NCBI GenBank assembly: GCA_000987045.1
Contig: LAKY01000039.1
Span: forward strand, 1 to 64,000
Source: Clostridiales bacterium PH28_bin88
Lineage (GTDB): Bacteria > Bacillota > PH28-bin88
DNA: 64,000 bases
Direction: 5' to 3'
Within the stretch, counting starts at the first letter, position 1. Every line of letters begins with the position of its first letter. Positions 15,050 to 24,635 of this stretch are shown here, in pieces. Under the pieces are notes generated by a model. The model saw only the letters and a list, made by a program, of their open reading frames with translations, had not been told where the DNA came from and made no database searches. The position numbers and the translations under genes were made by a program.

Positions 15050-15748
15050 TTAAGGGGTAAACACCTGATCCAGGGATATGTCGAGACCTTTGAAGATAAC
15101 GGACTGCAATGTTTCATTCCCCTTATACACTTTGTAATCCTGGATTGCCTGGTTCTTTAAGAAATATAGATATATTTCCTTGTTGAAAGGATTGACAATC
15201 CAGTATTCCCGTACGCCGCTGCGGCTGTACAGTTCAAGCTTCTTCAGCATGTCCTTGTGTTGGGTCGTTTCGGATATAACTTCAACCACCAGTGTCGGAA
15301 TACCGCCGTATCTGCCCTTTTCATCAATTTTATCCGTATCGCAGATCACGATTATATCCGGCTGTACAACATTTTGATGATCTTCCTTCGATAAAGTGAC
15401 GTCGAAAGGCGCAGTCAGCGGCCTGCATTTCTTTCCTTTAAACCATTGATACATGGAATTGGATATTTCCATGATGATTCTCTGATGCGTATATGAGGGC
15501 GAAGCAAGCAGATAGACTTCTCCGTCGATATATTCATAACGGTTTTCACTACCCTCTGAAAGCTTTAAAAAATCCTCATAGGATATTTTTTCGGCAACCA
15601 CGGACGTGTCTTTTCCTGGCTCCTCATACGGTTTGATGACCACCGCCTTTTTCCCGTTTTTTGTGACGATGATCTCTTCGAACCTGGCGAGTTTCATATA
15701 GCGGCCAAAATTATTCTGGACCTCCGTTGACGGGATTTCCATACCCAC
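15050..15748 (-). CDS. Fusion of Phd/YefM-type antitoxin and Uma2-family nuclease domain
   Basis: 232 residues. Residues 1-45 (EIPSTEVQNNFGRYMKLARF, then EEIIVTKNGKKAVVIKPYEE) are a Phd/YefM DNA-binding antitoxin domain. Residues about 55-225 are a Uma2 (DUF820) PD-(D/E)XK-type nuclease domain: YEDFLKLSEGSENRYEYIDG with the conserved E-x-IDGE, VQPDIIVICD and PTLVVEVISE. Uma2 proteins are widespread and their role is unclear. A fused Phd domain suggests autoregulation or self-restraint. Palindromic TTAGCTAA sites lie just upstream. The C-terminal end of a second copy survives at 33688-33803. Confidence 0.8.
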   Translation of the reverse strand: MGMEIPSTEVQNNFGRYMKLARFEEIIVTKNGKKAVVIKPYEEPGKDTSVVAEKISYEDFLKLSEGSENRYEYIDGEVYLLASPSYTHQRIIMEISNSMYQWFKGKKCRPLTAPFDVTLSKEDHQNVVQPDIIVICDTDKIDEKGRYGGIPTLVVEVISETTQHKDMLKKLELYSRSGVREYWIVNPFNKEIYLYFLKNQAIQDYKVYKGNETLQSVIFKGLDISLDQVFTP

Positions 15749-15757
15749 CGCTCCCTT

Positions 15758-15786
15758 TTAGCTAATTTATTATTATTAGCTAATTT
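15758..15786 (-). promoter_or_regulatory. Tandem TTAGCTAA palindromes, probable Phd operator
   Basis: TTAGCTAATTT occurs at 15758-15768 and 15776-15786, 18 bp apart, each holding the palindrome TTAGCTAA. They lie directly upstream of the Phd-Uma2 start. Paired short palindromes are typical Phd operators. Binding itself is inference. Confidence 0.6.
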
Positions 15787-16008
15787 CATCATACAATACC
15801 ATTGGTATCCTGTCAACTGCCGTGACGTGCTAAATGTTCGTTAAGAATTTCCAGTAGTAGTGTCGAAAGAAGGAATCCCTTTTACAACATAGAATTTAGC
15901 GTTAATTGCTGAAAAGAGACGATGTTTACACCGGCTGACAACAGCCCGGATAATTTGACGAGATGTTTCGACGAAGAATTTCCTCGTGATACAGGAAGAG
16001 GTGACGCT

Positions 16009-17499
16009 ATGGCCCACCGGCGTGCTGTAACCGATGAGATGCCCGAAGCGAATTACCTCATCGGCCATCAGGACGGCCCTTATTACCGGTTGCTGGTACG
16101 CTGCTTCTATGAACGGCACCGGGCACATGCAAACTACGTGCGCAGCGATGAACTGCTTGCCTTTGTGCGGCAGTACATGCCTTACGAAGAGGCGGACTGC
16201 CGGCGGCACCTGGAGATGATGGAACGATGGGGACTGATCACCCTCCTGCCTGAGCAAAGCAAGCCCACCAACCTGATGGAGCTGCGGCAGAAGCCCCGCG
16301 TGTATCAGGCCGAGCGCATTGCCCTGCGCCTGGAGGCACTGCGGGTTGAGTTGGAGGAAGGGGAAAAGGCCGCGGCGCTGGACCCGGCCGCACTGGACCT
16401 CCTGGTGGAGCGGGTGAAGGAGCTGTTGGCCTGGGTGGAGCAGGGCGGCCTTTTCCGGCAGGAATCTGAGGCTGCCCACCAGACCTACCGGCTCTGGTCG
16501 GCGGCTTACGACGCATTCACCAATTTCTCTCGCCGGGTGGAGGAGTACTTGAGCGACCTGCCCCGCCACCGGCCCCGTGAAGTGCTGGATTACACCTCGT
16601 TCATGAACTACCGGGATCTGATCACGCGCTACCTCTCTGATTACGCCCGGCGGCTTTTTGACCGGAGGGAACAGTTACGCGTCTTACTCCACCCGCTGGC
16701 GCCTCATGCCGAGCTGATCGCCGTCACGCTGGCTTCGGTGGAGGTAGAGCAGGTACGAGCTGACGGGTCACGGCCCGAGTTCGGCCGGCAGAAGGAGCGC
16801 TACCTGCGGGCGGTGCGGGGCTTGATTGACTATTTCGCCGAAGAGGGTGACGTGGACGTCCTGCTGGAGAGGGCCCAGACCTGGGTGGCGGAAATCACCC
16901 GCCATGCCAGGCGCCTGTCCGAGCAGCACCTGGGTGGTTCGGTTCGTGAGCAGACGCTTTTGGACATGGCCTGCCGCTTTGCCGACGCGCCCAGCCTTGC
17001 TCATGCCGAAGCGCTGTCCCAGGTGGTTTTTGCCGCCACGCTGCCGCTAAACTGGCGGGGGGAGGCGCCACCGCCGGAGGAAGTCCCGGCCTGGCAGTCC
17101 GAGCCGGTCACAGTCACCTTACACTCAGTCAAGCGGGGTTCCCGCCAGCGGCAGCGGCCTGAGGCGACTGCCGACCGGAGTAGCCTGGCCCTGCAACGGA
17201 TGCTCTCCGCGGCCATGGAGCGCGAGCGAGATGCACGGAAACTTGCGGAACTGTTCGGGCCTGAAGGTGTGGTGGACCTGGGCAACCTGGCGGTGCAAGA
17301 GCCGGCCCAGCGCCAGGTGCTGCTGCACCTTCTTTACAAGGCGCTTTCGCAGCAGGGACGGGCCGGCGTGGGCTATAAGAATTGGAGCGTCTCGGTCTCG
17401 ATACCTGACGACGCCGGCCTGGGGCAGCTCCAGGGACCCGATGGATGGACCGTACTACCTCATGTCCGGCTGTGTTTGCACAAGGGGGGCGGCCGATGA
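16009..17499 (+). CDS. jetA: Type III Wadjet JetA (DUF2397)
   Basis: 496 residues, counted from the ATG at 16009, which has a GGAAGAGGTGAC site. The upstream ATG at 15922 lacks one. The pattern is that of DUF2397: YRLLVRCFYERHRAHANYVR near the start, a long helical middle (YRLWSAAYDAFTNFSRRVEE, FMNYRDLITRYLSDYARRLF), and strands at the end (KNWSVSVSIPDDAG, LPHVRLCL). JetA is the kleisin subunit bridging JetB and the JetC SMC dimer in this plasmid-clearing system. The stop overlaps the jetB start. The DNA is clearly more GC-rich than the left part of the window, which suggests transfer. Confidence 0.9.
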   Translation: MAHRRAVTDEMPEANYLIGHQDGPYYRLLVRCFYERHRAHANYVRSDELLAFVRQYMPYEEADCRRHLEMMERWGLITLLPEQSKPTNLMELRQKPRVYQAERIALRLEALRVELEEGEKAAALDPAALDLLVERVKELLAWVEQGGLFRQESEAAHQTYRLWSAAYDAFTNFSRRVEEYLSDLPRHRPREVLDYTSFMNYRDLITRYLSDYARRLFDRREQLRVLLHPLAPHAELIAVTLASVEVEQVRADGSRPEFGRQKERYLRAVRGLIDYFAEEGDVDVLLERAQTWVAEITRHARRLSEQHLGGSVREQTLLDMACRFADAPSLAHAEALSQVVFAATLPLNWRGEAPPPEEVPAWQSEPVTVTLHSVKRGSRQRQRPEATADRSSLALQRMLSAAMERERDARKLAELFGPEGVVDLGNLAVQEPAQRQVLLHLLYKALSQQGRAGVGYKNWSVSVSIPDDAGLGQLQGPDGWTVLPHVRLCLHKGGGR

Positions 17500-18782
17500 C
17501 TATACCCGGCGCCGCGGAACAGCGGCAGATGGCCCTGCACGACCTCCTGGACCGGTATTTGATCAGCAGGGAAGACGAACCCGAGGCTTACCGCCGGATT
17601 ACTTTGCATGAGGGCTACTTGAAGGGGTGGTTTGCGGAACGTCCCCAGTGGCGGATCCTGAACGGCAGGGGCATCTACCGCCTGGAGCGGATGCCCTCCC
17701 TGGTGGTACCGGAGCGCGGGCTGCCCCGGCTGCGTTCACCCCTGGCTTACGCCTGTCTTTGCTGGGTGTTGTGGTTTGCGGAGACCATGACATCCACCGC
17801 CCGTGACTGGTTTGTTATTTCCGAGCTGGCCGAGCGGGTTGCCACTGCGGCTAAAGGGCGCTTCACACTGGCGGAACGCTCCCACCGTGAGGCGCTGGTC
17901 CAGGCGTTACAGCTGCTGGTGGACCTGGGAGGCCTGCTATTGAGAGACGGTGACGCGGACCGCTGGGTTGCGGGTCAGGGAAGCATCGGGGAGGAGCCGG
18001 AAGTGATGTATGAGTTCGCCGAGAATGCACCCCGTCTGCTGGCGAACTTTACGTATGAAAGTCTCGCTGTTCTGGCTGCAGGGGATCCGGGGGCTAAAAC
18101 CGCAATGCCCACAGGTGAGACGGCGCCTCCCCTGGCTCGCGCCTGGCGGGCGGTTCTCCTTGGTCCCGTATTCTGGCGGGGAGATGACCCCGAGGCGTTT
18201 GCCCTCCTTGAGGAAAGGCAGGAGCAGGTGCAGCGGGACTTGGAGGCAGCTCTGGGCTGGCAGCTCCAGTTGAACCCGGAGTACGCCCGGATCTGGCGGA
18301 TGACGACCGCCCGGCATGCCGGCAGCGTGCTGCTGAACCTGTACCCGGATCCGGGCATGCCCATGGAGGACCAGCACACCCGGTACCTTTATCACCCAAT
18401 CCTCCTGTTGCTGGACCGGTGCCGGGAGAGAGTGGCGGCGGGCCGGTGGCGCCCGGACGAAGCAGGGGCCGTACCCGTCCCTTTCGGCGAACTGCACGAT
18501 TTGATGGCGGACCTGCGCGGTGAATACCGGCGGTACTGGGGGAGCGAGCTTGGCGCCGTATCCCTGACGGACCTGGTCAGGGCGGTTCTGACCGAGATGA
18601 GACGAATGGCCTTACTCCGAGGGCCGGACCAGTTGCAGCGCTGCTATTTGCTGCCGGCCGGGGCCGGGATCAGGGGCCGGTATGGGACCCAGGCTAACGG
18701 CGGTGCGGGTGATGATGCGGAAGAGTCTAAGGAAGGAACACCTGGCCCTGTACAAAGCACGCTATTCCAGGGACTGGGGTAA
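17496..18782 (+). CDS. jetB: Type III Wadjet JetB (DUF2398)
   Basis: 428 residues from the ATG at 17496, inside the ATGA overlap with jetA. Sequence hallmarks of DUF2398 are HDLLDRYLISREDEPEAYRR, LRSPLAYACLCWVLWFAE, RWVAGQ and a late TRYLYHPILLLLDRC. JetB is the KITE subunit that binds JetA and helps load the SMC motor on DNA. The last 30 residues are acidic and variable (GAGDDAEESKEG). The jetC ribosome site AAGGAGG overlaps the stop codon. No damage is visible. The jetB of the first locus is missing. Confidence 0.88.
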   Translation: MTIPGAAEQRQMALHDLLDRYLISREDEPEAYRRITLHEGYLKGWFAERPQWRILNGRGIYRLERMPSLVVPERGLPRLRSPLAYACLCWVLWFAETMTSTARDWFVISELAERVATAAKGRFTLAERSHREALVQALQLLVDLGGLLLRDGDADRWVAGQGSIGEEPEVMYEFAENAPRLLANFTYESLAVLAAGDPGAKTAMPTGETAPPLARAWRAVLLGPVFWRGDDPEAFALLEERQEQVQRDLEAALGWQLQLNPEYARIWRMTTARHAGSVLLNLYPDPGMPMEDQHTRYLYHPILLLLDRCRERVAAGRWRPDEAGAVPVPFGELHDLMADLRGEYRRYWGSELGAVSLTDLVRAVLTEMRRMALLRGPDQLQRCYLLPAGAGIRGRYGTQANGGAGDDAEESKEGTPGPVQSTLFQGLG

Positions 18783-18792
18783 GGAGGCATCC

Positions 18793-21700
18793 ATGGAACT
18801 CTGGCAGCGGTTTGAAACGGAACTGGAGCAGGCAAGACGCGCGATTCCCGGAGGCCCCGCAGGGTGGCGCCCGGAGCGCTTGATCCTGCGCGACTGGTGG
18901 TACTGGCGCAACCAGGAGTTCGGTTTCGCCCACGGCAGGCTGGCACTGACCGGGCAGAACGCGGGCGGCAAATCATCGATCCTGGCCCTTACGATACCCA
19001 TGCTCCTGGACGGGCGTACGGATCCCGTCCGGCTGGACCCGGCCCAGAGCAGGGACCGGTTCATTCACTATTACCTCCTGGGCGCCGACGATGCGGAGCC
19101 CGGCAACCCGGAGGCCTTCCGGTACGAGGCGCGGACGGGATATATCGCCCTGGAGTTCTACCACCCGGTGGAGGAGCGGTTTCTCACCATCGGGATGGGT
19201 CTTTCCGCATCGCGCACCAGCCCCAGGCGGATCAGCGACTGGTGGGGTTTCCTGCTCCTGCGGGGGCAGCGCCTTGGCCGGGGATTTGACGTCCGTGGGG
19301 CTGACGATACCTGCCTGGCGCGGCGCGAATTTACCCGGATGCTGGGGGACGGAGGGATCGTGGTTACGGAGCGGGCAGAGTACCAGCGGCAGGTGAACAA
19401 CCATCTTTTTGGCCTGGAGAGCGACGATTACCACGCGCTGATCGAGATGCTCCTGCAGGCACGCCGGCCCAAGCTGGGAGAACAGTCGGGGCCGGACAAG
19501 GTATGTGACCTCCTGCGCAGTGCCCTGCCCGGGGTGCCCGCCGACCGCCTGAGCAGGGTGGGAGAGGTGGTCAACAACATCGAGGAATACAGCCGCAACA
19601 TGGCTGACGTAACTACCAAGGCCGGGGCGGTAGGCCGGATTGACGCCGCCCTGGCGGCGCTGGCGGAGGTACTGGTGCAGGAATCCGTCCAGCAGTACAT
19701 GGAGACGCAGGGCCGGCTGGGCTCTGTGGCCGGAGGTCTCAAGCGGGCCCGGGAGAGCATGGAGGCGGCCTCCAGGGGTTTGGCCATGCTGGATGAACAG
19801 GCCCGGCGGCGCGGGGTGGAGCAGGCTGCCCTGCAGGCGGAGGTTGACGAACTCCGCCAGGGTGACGGGGCCGACCTGCAGGCGCGGCTGGAGGAAGCCA
19901 AAGGGAAGCTGGCCACGGCAAAGAGTAAAGTCAAGGACCTGGAGCAGCGGGTAGCTGACGGGCGGGAAGCGGCGGAAGCGGCGCAAAAGGAGCAGGAACA
20001 GGCCGGTGAACAGTTCGCCGCCAAACGGCGCGCCCTGGCCGGCTTGATGGACCGGCTCACCCGGGACGCGGACCGGATGGCCTGGAAGGATGCCGTGAGG
20101 GAGCTGCGGGAGGCGACCAGGGCGGTGGAGGTACTGGCCATCACCGATCCGCCGGAGGTGATTGAGGGGGCCGGGCTGGACCTTTCGCTGGCTGCGCAGG
20201 CGCGCCGCCTCAAAGAGGAATTCCACGCGGCGGCAGCCGCCCGCAAGAGCCTGGACGAAGCCGAGACCGCTTACAGTCTGGTGCAGGACAGGGTAGATGT
20301 CCTCCGAAAGACCATGAGCGGGCTGGCCGATCAAGTGGAGGATGCCAAGGACAACGCAGTAGACCGGGCGGAAGATGTGGTTGCGGCCCTGCAAGCCTGG
20401 CAGGAGCGGTGCCCTGTGCTGCAGCCCAGCGACGTCGACTTGGCCCGGGTGGCCGCGAAGGTACGGGAAATGGTGGAACCTCCACCTGCCGGGTTTCGTG
20501 AACTGATCGAGCCGCTGGAGGAACTGGCGGAGCGGCGCCGCCGCGAACTGAAGGACCGGCTGGCCGCAGCCGCGGAAAAGGAGCGCACCGCCCAGGTCCG
20601 GGTCGACCGGCTGGCTGAGCGCCTGGCTGAGGTGGAGGCTGATCCCGGCGACCCCGGGCGTTCCGTCATCCGCGGCAAGGCCCGCGCCGCTCTGCCCGCC
20701 GGCCTGCAGCCCCTTTTCCGCCTGGCCCGGTTCAGGCCTGGTATACCCGCGGAGACCGCCGCCCTGGTGGAGGCGGCTATTCTGGAAGCGGGCTGGCTGG
20801 ACCTGCTGATTCCGGCAGAGTCACATCACGTGGAGCTGGCCGATGCCTACCTGGCGCCCGAACAGGTGGACGGGCCGTCCTTGCTGGAGGTGCTGGAGCC
20901 TGAACCCGGGGCGCCGCCGGAAGTGACGCAAGCACTGGCTTCCATCGGGTGGGGTGAGGGGACCGGCTCCCGCTGGGTCACGCCGGACGGGCGCTGGCGA
21001 AACGCCGCCGCCCACGGCCGGGTGGCGCCTTGGGCGGAAGAAGAAGCTGGCTACTTTGGCGCCGGTAACCGCGACCGCCGCAAGGAACGGCGTGTCGCTC
21101 AAGCGCAGGCGGCTCTCCGGGAGGCACGTGTTGAACTGGATGCGCTGGCGGCGGAGCGGGCGGGAGTGGCCACCGGCATCGAAGACCTCGCGGCCGAAAT
21201 CCGCCAACTGGACCGGATTCCCTGGCAGCCGCTTTTTGACGCCCTGGGTGACATAAGGACCCTGGAGGGCCAACTGGCCCTGGCAAAGTCCCAACTGGAA
21301 CAGGAAAAGCCCAGGCTTACCCAGGCCGAGTCGGTACTGAGGACGGCAACGCGGGCGTTTGACGATGCCGTTTACGGTCTCCCCGGCGCGGCGGGGATGG
21401 GCTATGCGGCGCTCAATGAGCGGGAGATGGATTTTGCCCTCCTGGCGGAGCGTGTGGAATCCCTGGCCACCCCGGCGGCGGAGCTTGCCGGGCTTGCCCG
21501 TTCCTACCGTTCCCGGGCGGAGTCGATGCGCCAGGGCCAAAAGGCTTTGGCCGATCTGGAGCGGGATGAGGAGATGGCGGTCCGCGACATTTCCGCGGGT
21601 GAAGCCGCGGTCGCCGCGCTGGAGCGCCAGCTCGCCGATCCGGACGTCCGGGAGCGGCAGAAGCGGCTGGAGCAAGCCGTCAACCGCCTTAAGGAGCTTG

Positions 21701-22959
21701 ACCGAGCGGACGAAGAGGCTCGCGGCAAGAAGGGAGACCTTGAGGTTCAGCGTAGAACGGCTGATCACCAGATCCAGGACTTGGAGCCCCAGGAGCTGGC
21801 CCTCCGCCAGGAACTGGGGCGGCTGCTCGAGTGGGTCCGGGGGCGCCTGCAGCTCCACCCCCAACTCCTTCCCTTCCTGGAAGCCCTGGATCGGGAGGGG
21901 CCGGTGGCGGTCATGCGGCGCCTGCCACGTCCGGCAACGGATGACGACTGCGAGTCGTTGAAGACGCAACGACAGGCTGATCTGATTAGTATCGTTCACA
22001 CTGAGCAGGACTTGTTGCGGGATTACCGTCCAACGTGGAATGCGGAGCGAACCAGCCTCACCTTCTGCGACGAGCGCCTTCCCCTGGCCGCCCAGCAGTT
22101 GCGGGAGCGACTGGAGCGGCGGGTCCAGGAGTACAAGGGGCTGATGGAAGAGGAGCAGCGCAAGCTGTTCGAAGACATTATCTACGAAGGGATCCTGGAC
22201 GAGCTGCGCCGGCTGATTCGCCAGGCCCAGGAGTTTACCCGCCGCACCAACGAAAAGCTGAAAGCCCTGCGCTTGAGCAATGAGGAACAGCTTTCGCTCC
22301 GCTTCAGTCCCCTCTCGCCGGAGCAAATGCCAGGCGCGCGGATTGCCCACGAACTCACGCAGATGGAGCAGGGGAGCCGGTGGCTGGAGGAGAGTAAACG
22401 GGACGTACTGCTCAGCACCATCAAGGAAGAGGTGGAGCGGGTGCGGCTATCCGCCAGTGCCGCGGGAGAGGAGATTGCCTACAACGAGGCGGTGGCACGG
22501 GCCTTAGACTATCGCAACTGGTACCAATACCAGTTGCTCAGCAAGATGCCGGGCATGTCCGGCCCGGTCCCCATCCGGACCAGGGGGTTTGGCCGCCGGT
22601 CCACCTCGGCCAAGGCGTGGGCGCTGGCCGTACCCGTGCTGGCTGCCGTGGCAGCCCGTTACGATGCTTCCCCGAAGGTTGATGTACCCCGGTTGATTGG
22701 GCTGGACGAGGCCTTCGCCGGTTTGGATCCTAACAACCAGGAAAATTACCTCGGTTTTCTTACCCAGCTTGGCTTCTGCTGGATCATCACCGCTCCGGAC
22801 GAACTGCCCTACAGCCATTCCCTCTCCGCTGCCATGGCCTACCGGATGAGCCTGGAGGGCAATTTCCACACGGCCTTCCCGATCCTCTGGAATGGTCAGG
22901 TCGCCTGGGAGCCCATGGCTGAGTGGAGCTGGGAGACAGGGGAGGAGTCGCGGCCATGA
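18793..22959 (+). CDS. jetC: Type III Wadjet JetC (SMC-like ATPase)
   Basis: 1388 residues from the ATG at 18793 with AAGGAGG six bases upstream. Residues about 30-60 hold FGFAHGRLALTGQNAGGKSS, the Walker A loop. Residues about 300-1150 are a long charged coiled coil interrupted by a hinge-like region (FRPGIPAETAALVEAAILEA, about residues 640-750). The C-terminal head has DVPRLIGLDEAFAGLDPNNQ, Walker B and D-loop. This is TIGR02680-type JetC, the loop-extruding motor that recognises small circular DNA. The stop overlaps jetD (ATGA). The length is normal and the protein looks intact. Confidence 0.92.
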   Translation: MELWQRFETELEQARRAIPGGPAGWRPERLILRDWWYWRNQEFGFAHGRLALTGQNAGGKSSILALTIPMLLDGRTDPVRLDPAQSRDRFIHYYLLGADDAEPGNPEAFRYEARTGYIALEFYHPVEERFLTIGMGLSASRTSPRRISDWWGFLLLRGQRLGRGFDVRGADDTCLARREFTRMLGDGGIVVTERAEYQRQVNNHLFGLESDDYHALIEMLLQARRPKLGEQSGPDKVCDLLRSALPGVPADRLSRVGEVVNNIEEYSRNMADVTTKAGAVGRIDAALAALAEVLVQESVQQYMETQGRLGSVAGGLKRARESMEAASRGLAMLDEQARRRGVEQAALQAEVDELRQGDGADLQARLEEAKGKLATAKSKVKDLEQRVADGREAAEAAQKEQEQAGEQFAAKRRALAGLMDRLTRDADRMAWKDAVRELREATRAVEVLAITDPPEVIEGAGLDLSLAAQARRLKEEFHAAAAARKSLDEAETAYSLVQDRVDVLRKTMSGLADQVEDAKDNAVDRAEDVVAALQAWQERCPVLQPSDVDLARVAAKVREMVEPPPAGFRELIEPLEELAERRRRELKDRLAAAAEKERTAQVRVDRLAERLAEVEADPGDPGRSVIRGKARAALPAGLQPLFRLARFRPGIPAETAALVEAAILEAGWLDLLIPAESHHVELADAYLAPEQVDGPSLLEVLEPEPGAPPEVTQALASIGWGEGTGSRWVTPDGRWRNAAAHGRVAPWAEEEAGYFGAGNRDRRKERRVAQAQAALREARVELDALAAERAGVATGIEDLAAEIRQLDRIPWQPLFDALGDIRTLEGQLALAKSQLEQEKPRLTQAESVLRTATRAFDDAVYGLPGAAGMGYAALNEREMDFALLAERVESLATPAAELAGLARSYRSRAESMRQGQKALADLERDEEMAVRDISAGEAAVAALERQLADPDVRERQKRLEQAVNRLKELDRADEEARGKKGDLEVQRRTADHQIQDLEPQELALRQELGRLLEWVRGRLQLHPQLLPFLEALDREGPVAVMRRLPRPATDDDCESLKTQRQADLISIVHTEQDLLRDYRPTWNAERTSLTFCDERLPLAAQQLRERLERRVQEYKGLMEEEQRKLFEDIIYEGILDELRRLIRQAQEFTRRTNEKLKALRLSNEEQLSLRFSPLSPEQMPGARIAHELTQMEQGSRWLEESKRDVLLSTIKEEVERVRLSASAAGEEIAYNEAVARALDYRNWYQYQLLSKMPGMSGPVPIRTRGFGRRSTSAKAWALAVPVLAAVAARYDASPKVDVPRLIGLDEAFAGLDPNNQENYLGFLTQLGFCWIITAPDELPYSHSLSAAMAYRMSLEGNFHTAFPILWNGQVAWEPMAEWSWETGEESRP

Positions 22960-24257
22960 GGGTTAGGGACGCTTTTGCGGAACTGAAACGGGCCGGCCTG
23001 GAGCCTTTGCTCGTGGCGGCCCGCCGGAAGATCTATGAACAGGACGGGGTCCGGGGAAAGGTGGCCGTGAGGCTGGGGAAAACTGAACGGGAGGAACTGG
23101 CCAACCTGCTCGGCCGTCCGGCCCACAGTGCGGAGGGCATCCACGTAGATTTGCGGGAACTGGATGCGGCCCTGGGGAGGAGCCGTTTTCGCACAGGCTT
23201 GATTGATGTGCTGGAAGCGGGCTATGGCCCGATGGTCACCCGGCGCCAGGAGCGGGAACATGCAGACGCCCGCTGGCAAGCGTGGCTGGCCGGGCTTGGA
23301 CGTGCGATTCCCGTCGACCCCGCGGTAAGCGCCTGGTTTGATGCTCTGGCTGCGGGAACATCACCCAGCGGGCGATGGGCCCGCCGGGCATATGCAGTAG
23401 ATCCGGACCGGGCGGCCAGGGCCGTTACGGCTGTTGGGCGGGCGCTGGCAGCCCTTCCGGCGCTGAAGGAGCGGCACGAGTTGCTGGCAATCTTTGCCGC
23501 GGAGATCACCGGGGACCCGCATGCCTTTGATAGTGGTGAACCCGCCGGGACGCTGTTGGACCACGCTCTGGCGGAACGGTTTGAGCCACCTCCCGCGGGA
23601 CTGCGCCGCGGGGAAGAGAGGGCCCTTTTGCTGGACCAGGCAGGGCTGGGGGTGGACCAGGTTTCCTCGACCGTGCTGGCAGCCTACCTGGCAACTGCTT
23701 CAGTCCAGGGACGATTCCACCCGGTGATCGAGACGATGACGGAATACGGAGGTGGTTGGCCGTTAACGCTGGGAGAGGTACGAAGGTGGAGCGCCGTCCG
23801 GGCTCGCGGGCATTGTGCATATGTTGTGGAGAACCCGCCGGTTTTTGAGTACCTGCTCAGGCGTGTTGCCGGCGAAGCCCCGGAACGCCGTCCTACGTTA
23901 ATATGCACCGGGGGTTTCCTCAGCGCGGCAGCGGTCCGGTTGCTGGATCTACTGGCGGCAGGAGGAGCGGAACTTTGTTACGGCGGTGACTTTGATCGGA
24001 ACGGCCTGGTAATTGCCTCCTGGTTGGCTGCTCGCTACCAGGGCCGCTTCCGTGCCTGGCGACTGGGACCGGACGACTATCGCCAGGCGGTGACAGCTGG
24101 GGGGAAGAAGTTGCCCGCGGAAGATAAGGAGTTTTTAAACGGGATGGAGGGCCCCCTGGCAGACACGGCACGTGTTGTAGCCCAGGACGGATTGACGGCT
24201 TACCAGGAGCGCCTGGTTGGTATGCTGACCGCAGACATCCTTCTGGCTCGTTCCTGA
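22956..24257 (+). CDS. jetD: Type III Wadjet JetD (DUF2399), Toprim-type nuclease
   Basis: 433 residues from the ATG at 22956, overlapping jetC. Domain order matches the copy at 9104: an N-terminal VRLGKTEREELANLLG segment, the central AEITGDPHAFDSGEPAGTLL (the same EITGDPHAFD as AAVTGDPHAFD in copy 1), VVENPPVFEYLL, and a C-terminal Toprim-type LCYGGDFDRNGLVIASWL. JetD is the DNase that cuts plasmids held by the SMC motor. It completes a full jetABCD set. The two JetD proteins are clearly diverged, so the loci are separate acquisitions rather than a recent duplication (inference). Confidence 0.9.
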   Translation: MRVRDAFAELKRAGLEPLLVAARRKIYEQDGVRGKVAVRLGKTEREELANLLGRPAHSAEGIHVDLRELDAALGRSRFRTGLIDVLEAGYGPMVTRRQEREHADARWQAWLAGLGRAIPVDPAVSAWFDALAAGTSPSGRWARRAYAVDPDRAARAVTAVGRALAALPALKERHELLAIFAAEITGDPHAFDSGEPAGTLLDHALAERFEPPPAGLRRGEERALLLDQAGLGVDQVSSTVLAAYLATASVQGRFHPVIETMTEYGGGWPLTLGEVRRWSAVRARGHCAYVVENPPVFEYLLRRVAGEAPERRPTLICTGGFLSAAAVRLLDLLAAGGAELCYGGDFDRNGLVIASWLAARYQGRFRAWRLGPDDYRQAVTAGGKKLPAEDKEFLNGMEGPLADTARVVAQDGLTAYQERLVGMLTADILLARS

Positions 24258-24592
24258 TGGAGAGAACAGTGAACGCAAGAAACTCGCTACGGCAGTTCTT
24301 TTTCACCCATCGTCGCCCAATGCCCGTTGAGTTATGTTATCGGGCTGGACGCACCTGTTCCATTCCACCAAAGCCCTGGTGGTAGAAATCTCATGCTCTG
24401 CATGTAAAACTTACTAAAGATGGATCACCATCATTTTCAAGTTGATATGCGAGGGTGGGTGCGGACGTACCCTAAGTGATAAGTATTAGAAAGTTTAACC
24501 TTGATACCCTCAAGGCAGGAAGAAGGGCCCTCCGTGTCAAATTTGAGATACAGAATGTTAGTAAACCCACCGGGTTTCCAGAACCGATCTTG
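24258..24592. other. Gene-free stretch between Wadjet and the respiratory module
   Basis: About 335 bases with no coding frame that I trust. The composition drops from GC-rich to mixed, marking the edge of the Wadjet insert. Confidence 0.5.
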
Positions 24593-24611
24593 TGGTAATA
24601 CGCTATTACCA
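24593..24611 (+). promoter_or_regulatory. Palindrome TGGTAATA-CGC-TATTACCA
   Basis: A perfect 8-bp inverted repeat with a 3-bp centre, 25 bases upstream of the PhnD-like gene. It may be an operator. The cognate regulator is not known. The NarL-type regulator of this operon is one candidate. Confidence 0.5.
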
Positions 24612-24635
24612 TTTCGGCTTATACGGGGGTATTCG

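Noticed and set aside
20821-22350. 509-codon open frame on the minus strand inside jetC
   Set aside because: It is a shadow of the GC-rich jetC frame. It has no ribosome site and no recognisable domain, while the plus-strand frame has clear ATPase motifs.
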